Of a stretch of 9,852 bases of DNA, positions 5,591-9,852 are shown piece by piece. Source of the stretch: DASTBU01 sp035711845 (GTDB lineage Bacteria; Acidobacteriota; Vicinamibacteria; Vicinamibacterales; 2-12-FULL-66-21); contig DASTBU010000015.1 in assembly GCA_035711845.1 (NCBI GenBank), positions 1-9,852 on the forward strand. Direction: 5' to 3'. The stretch's first letter is position 1. Each line of letters opens with the position of its first letter. The notes below the pieces were generated by a model, which saw only the letters and a program-made list of their open reading frames with translations, was not told the origin of the DNA and did no database searches. The position numbers were made by a program, and so were the translations under genes.

Positions 5591-8383
5591 TCACTCAGTT
5601 CGCAGCGCCAGCATCGGGTCCACACGGCTGGCGCGGCGCGCGGGCAACCAGCCGGACGCGAGCACCACTGCCATCAAGACCCCGGCGGAACCGGCCAGCG
5701 TCGTCACGTCGCCGCTCGGAATCCCGTAGAGCTGCGACTCCACATATCGGCCCAGGGCGAGCGCAAGGACCGCGCCCACCGCGATGCCGATGCCGGCCAT
5801 CCCGGCGGCGCCGCGGAAGATCAGTCGGAGGATGGCGGCACGATCGGCGCCGAGTGCGATGCGCAGTCCGATCTCCCGCGAGCGGCGAGCGACGGAGAAG
5901 GCCATGATGCCGTACAGCCCGATGGCGCCGAGCCCGGTAGCCAGCAGCCCAAACGCCACCGACAGCGACGCGACGAGTCGTTCCGGCCGCAGCAGACGAT
6001 CGATCTGCTCGTCGATTGTCATGTAGCTGATGATCGGCAGGTCGGGGTAATGCCGCCGCACCACCTCGTCGATGGCGCGTCGGAGCAGGATCGGATTCCC
6101 GGCGGCGCGGACGAGAACGGAGGAGGTGTTCAGGACGTCGAACTGCGTGTACGGCAGGTAGAACGTCGGCGGAGGCTCGTCGCGCAGGTTGTTGAAACGC
6201 GCATTCCTGGCCACGCCCACGATCTCGTGCTGAAGGCGGTCTGGGCCGCCGTATTCGAAGCCGATCGTCCGGCCAATCGGATCGACACTCGGCAGGTACC
6301 GCTGCACGAACGCCTCGCTCACGATCGCCACGCGGCGGGATCGTGCCGTATCCGCCTCTGAAAAGTCCCGCCCCCGCACGAGAGGCGTACCCATCATCCG
6401 AAAGTAGCCCGGTGCCACGGCGTTGGCCGCCGCGCGGGGGCGGACACCGTCCTGGCTCGCATAGCCCTCGACATCCAGGCCGCCAAAGCCGATCAGCGCG
6501 TCGCTCAGCGCGGGTGCCACGGCCAGCGTGGCGGCGTCGACACCGGGCAACGCCTGAATCGCGTCGAGCACCTGTCGCAACGCGGTCTCGGTCCGAGAGC
6601 GGTCGTACCCGGCCGCGCCGGGGTTCAGCTGGAATTGCACGAGCCGATCGGTGCGGAACCCGGCGTCTGCGTGGAGAAGGTTGTAGACCGTCCGGCCGAA
6701 CAGGCCCGACGCGGTCACGAGCACGAGGCTGAGCGCCAGCTGCGCGGTGACGAGCACGCGCCGCAGGCGCAACCCGCCACGGCGATCGGACGCGATCCCG
6801 GCGGTGAGCGCTGGCCACACCGCTGGACGCGTCGCGAGCAGCGCGGGTACGAGGCCGACGAGCACCGTCGTCACGACGCCCAGGGTGAGCGCGAACGCGA
6901 GCACGCGTGCATCCATGAACGTCGTCGAGAGCTGAAGCCGCCCTGCCACTTCGCCCGTTTCTCGCACCAGCACGCGAATCGTGACCACGGCGACCGCAAG
7001 GGCGGCAACCACGCCAAGGCCGGCGAGCAACAGGCTTTCGGTCAGGAGCTGCCGCACGACCCGCGTGCGCGACCCGCCGATCGCCAGCCGAATCGAGATC
7101 TCCTTCACCCGTGCGGACGCTCGCGCGATCTGCAGACCGGCGATGTTCGCGCAGGCTGCGGCGAGCAGGAGGACCGTCATGGCCATGACCGCCGCGAGCG
7201 GCGTGCCGAGGTCGAGCCGAAGCGCCGACGTTCCGCGATGCCCGTCTTCCAGCAGGATCCGGCCCTGTCTCCAGCGGTCGCTCGATGGCCGCCGCGCGCC
7301 CATCGCCGCGACATCCTGGTCGAGCTCGGCGAGATACAGCGGCTGAAGCCGAGCCTCGGCCTCCTCACGCCTCACGCCGGGACCGAGACGTCCGTACACC
7401 TGGAAGATATACGACGTGCGTGCGTCGAGCGCGCCGCGGTAGGTCACCACCTCGGGCAGCATCATCGTCGGCACGAACAGATCGACGGCTCCGCCCACCT
7501 CCAGCCCGTTGAACCGCTTCTCGGCAATCCCGATGACGGTGAAGGGGTGACCGCCGATGCGCACGTCGCGACCGACGATGTCCGGCCGCATGCCGAAGCG
7601 CTCGACCCAGAAGCCATAGCTGAGCACAACGACCGGATGGCCGCTCCGCACGCGATCGTCCGCCTCCGACAGGAGCCGGCCCGTCAGGGGCTTCACGCCG
7701 AGTACGCCGAAATAGTTGCCGGTGACGATGCTCGCGACCGCGCGCTGGGTGAACCCATCGACCGTCAGGTTCACGGCGTCAGTCCGTTCAGCGATCAGAC
7801 CTGAGAACACTCGCTGCCGCTCGCGAAGGCCGAGATACGCCTGGTACGACCAGCTGTAGTCTCCCGTCGTCCATCCGTTACGCGGTCCGGCCGGTCTCAG
7901 CAGGACCAGCTCGCGCGGGCGCTCGACCGGCAGCGAGTCGAGCAGCAGCGCGTTGATGATGCTGAAGATGGCCGCGTTGGCCCCGATGCCGAGCGCGAGC
8001 GTCAGCACCGCCACCGTGGTGAATCCGGGCTGTGCGAGCAGGCGGCGGCCCGCGTAGCGAACGTCCTGCAAGAAGTCGGCGAACAGGAGCCATCTGCCCC
8101 GCTTCTCGCGTGCGCGATCGTCGATGTGCTCCCACCAGCGATCGAGAGGCGAGCGAACGTGCGGCCGCTGCACGCCTCTGAGCGAATCGGCGAGGCGGGT
8201 CCAGTCCGTGATCTGCGCGCGCGTCTGGGCGTCGGCGTCGGACTCGGTCATCCCGCGCGCGACCGCCTCGCGGTAGAAGTCTTCGAGCTGCACCGCCAGC
8301 TCGCGCCGGATGCGCGCCTCCCGCTCGGGCTTGAGGTCCGGCAACGACAGGTGAGCGCGGACGTACTGTTCCCAATCACGCAT
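5591..8383 (-). CDS. ADOP family permease (duplicated MacB/FtsX-type ABC permease)
   Basis: This 930-aa inner-membrane protein is an Acidobacterial Duplicated Orphan Permease. Residues 1-95 form the soluble prefix domain typical of the family. Then come two MacB-like units. The first has TM1 (about 121-143, in the motif LGIGANAAIFSIINALLL), a MacB_PCD periplasmic domain (about 144-390) and three helices (about 397-419, 445-470, 494-516). The second has a helix (about 543-563), a second periplasmic domain (about 565-800) and three helices (about 807-829, 858-878, 896-914). It ends with the family signature LPARRASRVDPMLALRTE. Both FtsX halves carry the cytoplasmic EIS/EIGLRIALG motif. The ATG at 8383 has GAGGGG five bases upstream. 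No ATPase or PadR regulator gene is adjacent, hence 'orphan'. By family resemblance it should take part in MacB-type mechanotransmission or export; the substrate is unknown. It is full length with no defect. Confidence 0.96.
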   Translation of the reverse strand: MRDWEQYVRAHLSLPDLKPEREARIRRELAVQLEDFYREAVARGMTESDADAQTRAQITDWTRLADSLRGVQRPHVRSPLDRWWEHIDDRAREKRGRWLLFADFLQDVRYAGRRLLAQPGFTTVAVLTLALGIGANAAIFSIINALLLDSLPVERPRELVLLRPAGPRNGWTTGDYSWSYQAYLGLRERQRVFSGLIAERTDAVNLTVDGFTQRAVASIVTGNYFGVLGVKPLTGRLLSEADDRVRSGHPVVVLSYGFWVERFGMRPDIVGRDVRIGGHPFTVIGIAEKRFNGLEVGGAVDLFVPTMMLPEVVTYRGALDARTSYIFQVYGRLGPGVRREEAEARLQPLYLAELDQDVAAMGARRPSSDRWRQGRILLEDGHRGTSALRLDLGTPLAAVMAMTVLLLAAACANIAGLQIARASARVKEISIRLAIGGSRTRVVRQLLTESLLLAGLGVVAALAVAVVTIRVLVRETGEVAGRLQLSTTFMDARVLAFALTLGVVTTVLVGLVPALLATRPAVWPALTAGIASDRRGGLRLRRVLVTAQLALSLVLVTASGLFGRTVYNLLHADAGFRTDRLVQFQLNPGAAGYDRSRTETALRQVLDAIQALPGVDAATLAVAPALSDALIGFGGLDVEGYASQDGVRPRAAANAVAPGYFRMMGTPLVRGRDFSEADTARSRRVAIVSEAFVQRYLPSVDPIGRTIGFEYGGPDRLQHEIVGVARNARFNNLRDEPPPTFYLPYTQFDVLNTSSVLVRAAGNPILLRRAIDEVVRRHYPDLPIISYMTIDEQIDRLLRPERLVASLSVAFGLLATGLGAIGLYGIMAFSVARRSREIGLRIALGADRAAILRLIFRGAAGMAGIGIAVGAVLALALGRYVESQLYGIPSGDVTTLAGSAGVLMAVVLASGWLPARRASRVDPMLALRTE

Positions 8384-8609
8384 GCGAACCCCTCATCACC
8401 GCTTTCCACGGCACTGACGAACGCGTCCCGGGTCTGACGCTGCCCGGCCAGGACCCGGCGTCCCCCGGCGTGAGCTGATAGAGGCATCGCCGGGCTTCCC
8501 GAACCAGCGGCCCTCGATCCGTCCGCGGTTCTCGAGGCGGAGCTGTGGGGGAAAGCGTCGGCAGGGCGAGAATCATCTCGCTGCTATCCTTCTCGCGCGC
8601 CGCGGTGCA

Positions 8610-8654
8610 CACGCTAAGCCTCCCTATATGTAGCGTGACTAAGCATACAGAGGC
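8610..8654 (-). promoter_or_regulatory. Candidate promoter/operator of the ADOP gene
   Basis: CACGCTA (8610-8616) and TAGCGTG (8631-8637) are exact inverted copies spaced so that the half-sites are 21 bases apart centre to centre. Between them lies an AT-rich patch reading TACATATAG on the minus strand (8624-8632), the best -10-like sequence in this gap. A second pair, GCCTC (8618-8622) and GAGGC (8650-8654), brackets the same patch. No good -35 box is seen. A regulator bound here would overlap the -10 region. The leader to the ADOP start would be about 230 bases. Confidence 0.4.
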
Positions 8655-8762
8655 CTCGGGTCCGATGGCAAGGGTTCGCGACAGTCGGGCACCGGACGCT
8701 GCGTCCGCCCAGTCCTTCGTTGCCGGCTGACAACGGCGTGTGAGAGATCGAACCCGTGCCTC

Positions 8763-8903
8763 GAGGCGGGAGCGGAGCTCGACGGGAAGGTGCTGGGCGC
8801 CGGCAGGTACGAGGTGTCGACCGACGGAACCACGCTGACGGTCACGACCGAGGGAATGGGTGTCAAGGGGCCGTTCACGACGCGCGCCGTCTTCGAGCGG
8901 GTT
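8763..8903 (+). pseudogene. C-terminal relic of a small secreted-type protein gene
   Basis: The + strand encodes DGKVLGAGRYEVSTDG followed by TTLTVTTEG and an ending TTRAVFERV, with strong G/C bias at third codon positions. From memory this resembles the C-terminal beta-strands of small lipocalin-like or hypothetical proteins common in Acidobacteriota, whose ends read like GRYxVSxDGKTLTVTTxG then VAVYEK. No start codon, ribosome site or N-terminal part is recognisable upstream. After residue V at 8903 the frame runs on to 9038 through a hairpin and antisense to the receptor gene, with no protein-like character. I take it as a degraded fragment. Limits are approximate. Confidence 0.5.
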
Positions 8904-8951
8904 TCACCGGATCGGCCGCTCTGCCTTCCCGGGCTGCGCTCGCTTTGCATC

Positions 8952-8980
8952 CCGGGGCGCACCCGGCGGATGCGCCCCGG
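8952..8980 (-). terminator. Hairpin just after the TonB receptor gene
   Basis: CCGGGGCGCA (8952-8961) is exactly complementary to TGCGCCCCGG (8971-8980), with a nine-base loop. It begins 18 bases beyond the receptor stop codon at 8998. The position suits a terminator for leftward transcription, but the minus-strand bases that follow (GATGCAAAGCG) are not T-rich. It may act as a U-less terminator or as a 3'-end protecting hairpin. Confidence 0.5.
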
Positions 8981-8997
8981 TCGAATCCGCCAGACGC

Positions 8998-9852
8998 TCA
9001 GAATGCGTAGCGGAAGCTCAGCTGCCAGATCCGCATGAATCCGCGCTGCGAGGTGATGCGGCCGAAGCTCGAAAGGTCGACGGCGTTGCCGGCTGAGGCC
9101 CCGTTGAACTTCGCCGTGTTGGTCAGGTTCAGAAGCTCGATTCGAATCTGCGCCGTGTGATTCGAGCCAAACCGCGTATCCTTCGTGATGACCAGATCCA
9201 CGTTCTTTCGGAACTGATAGCGCTCATCGCCAAGGGTTCGCGGCGCGGTGCCGTAGCGTCCCGCGCCCGGATTCTGGAACGCGCCGGCATCGAACCACCG
9301 GGCGTCCGGGTGATCGGCCGAGGAGACCCGATCATCGTCGCTTCCCGCCGTGCTCGGATCGCCCGTCAGATTGGGACGCTGGCGGCCACCGAACAGGCCG
9401 AGGTTCAGGTCCGATTCTCCTCCGCTCATCACCGCGTTCAGCGGCGAGCCGCTCACCAGTTCGACAATCGCAGACGCCGACCAGCCGCCGAGCAGCCGCG
9501 CGTGCCGGGACGGATCCGGGAACCGGATGATTGGTGCCAGGACGATTCGGTGCGGGGAGTCGAAGTTGCTGATGCCGTACTCGGCGTCGAGGTCGTACAC
9601 GTTCTGCGGAACCGCCGTCCGCGTCTGATACGTGCTGTCCTCGCCGAACTGGTTGTCCTCCAGCCGGCTCCACGTGTAGCTGTATCGGCCGCCCCACCAG
9701 CCGCGCGTGACACGCTTGTCGAGCACCAGCGTGAACGCGTGGTACTGCCGCTTGCCCCCCTCGGTGCGCTCGAACACGTTCACGTCGCCGAATTGCGGGA
9801 ACGGCCGCAGCAGCTGGCCGAGCGGAACCGTCTCGCGCGTCCCAAGCTCGCC
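8998..9852 (-). CDS. Oar-like TonB-dependent outer-membrane receptor, C-terminal part
   Basis: The visible 284 residues are the end of a large TonB-dependent receptor of the acidobacterial Oar/carboxypeptidase-regulatory-like type, a 22-stranded outer-membrane barrel. The frame continues unbroken to the right edge, so the true start lies outside; the GTG at 9783 is internal. Family features are the segment LLRPFPQFGDV (14-24), the strand motif YSYTWSR (57-63), the DSPHRIVLAPIIRFP segment (98-112), GGWSASAIVELVSGSPL (122-138), the late motif ELLNLTNTAKFNGAS (239-253) and a C-terminal FRYAF whose last Phe is the Bam-recognition residue. Family members typically exceed 1000 residues with an N-terminal CarboxypepD_reg and plug domain, which would be upstream. 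The substrate is unknown; such receptors take up or bind large molecules using TonB energy. A hairpin follows the stop codon. No frameshift or missing conserved segment is seen in this part. Confidence 0.92.
   Translation of the reverse strand, partial: GELGTRETVPLGQLLRPFPQFGDVNVFERTEGGKRQYHAFTLVLDKRVTRGWWGGRYSYTWSRLEDNQFGEDSTYQTRTAVPQNVYDLDAEYGISNFDSPHRIVLAPIIRFPDPSRHARLLGGWSASAIVELVSGSPLNAVMSGGESDLNLGLFGGRQRPNLTGDPSTAGSDDDRVSSADHPDARWFDAGAFQNPGAGRYGTAPRTLGDERYQFRKNVDLVITKDTRFGSNHTAQIRIELLNLTNTAKFNGASAGNAVDLSSFGRITSQRGFMRIWQLSFRYAF

Larger units (their letters stand above)
8384..8997. other. Intergenic region between TonB receptor and ADOP genes
   Basis: This 614-base gap holds, from right to left in transcription order, a hairpin after the receptor stop (8952-8980), a + strand gene relic (about 8763-8903), a candidate control element (8610-8654) and a roughly 230-base ADOP leader. 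Within the leader a minus-strand frame (8612-8376, GTG start) has AGGGAGG six bases upstream and ends eight bases inside the ADOP gene. Its 78-residue product is proline- and arginine-rich and matches nothing I know, so I do not call it a gene. Confidence 0.55.

Noticed and set aside
5595..6818. 407-residue minus-strand frame
   Set aside because: It is an out-of-frame reading of the ADOP gene, dominated by Arg/Ala/Pro, with no domain.
6635..7804. 389-residue + strand frame
   Set aside because: It is the antisense of the ADOP gene, rich in Arg, His, Glu and Ala, a usual by-product of GC-rich codon use.

Overview
The window is GC-rich and looks like chromosome from an Acidobacteriota member, probably Vicinamibacteria-like. 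Three genes point there. One is a Ser/Thr kinase fused to a PD40/WD40-like beta-propeller. One is an 'ADOP' permease, the duplicated orphan MacB/FtsX type with its N-terminal prefix domain. The third is the C-terminal half of an Oar-like TonB-dependent outer-membrane receptor. The placement is inferred from family content; there is no rRNA or other marker gene.

Layout, left to right. 15-2720 (+) is the transmembrane kinase. 2721-3483 has no convincing gene; it holds small hairpins, a tRNA T-arm-like sequence (minus strand) and a strong intrinsic terminator-like hairpin. 3484-4065 (+) is a small exported outer-membrane beta-barrel protein. It converges with 4132-4953 (-), a secreted matrixin-like metalloprotease homologue whose zinc motif reads QELGH instead of HExGH. 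4954-5590 holds two inverted repeats, a short coding-like stretch that seems to be a frameshifted gene remnant, and a terminator-like hairpin for the next gene. 5591-8383 (-) is the 930-aa ADOP permease. 8384-8997 is its long leader with a possible operator/promoter, a relic of a small secreted-protein gene on the + strand, and a hairpin closing the last gene. 8998-9852 (-) is the TonB-receptor C-terminus, which runs off the right edge.

The genes look like independent cell-envelope and signalling units, not one operon: orientation changes and each gene is followed by its own gap, often with a hairpin. I see no integrase, transposase, CRISPR array, toxin-antitoxin pair or defence cassette, and I do not find a convincing new multi-gene system. 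The points most worth a second look are the substituted zinc ligand in the protease, the frameshifted remnant at 5250-5572, the tRNA-like fragment at 3139-3163 and the palindromic element upstream of the ADOP gene.
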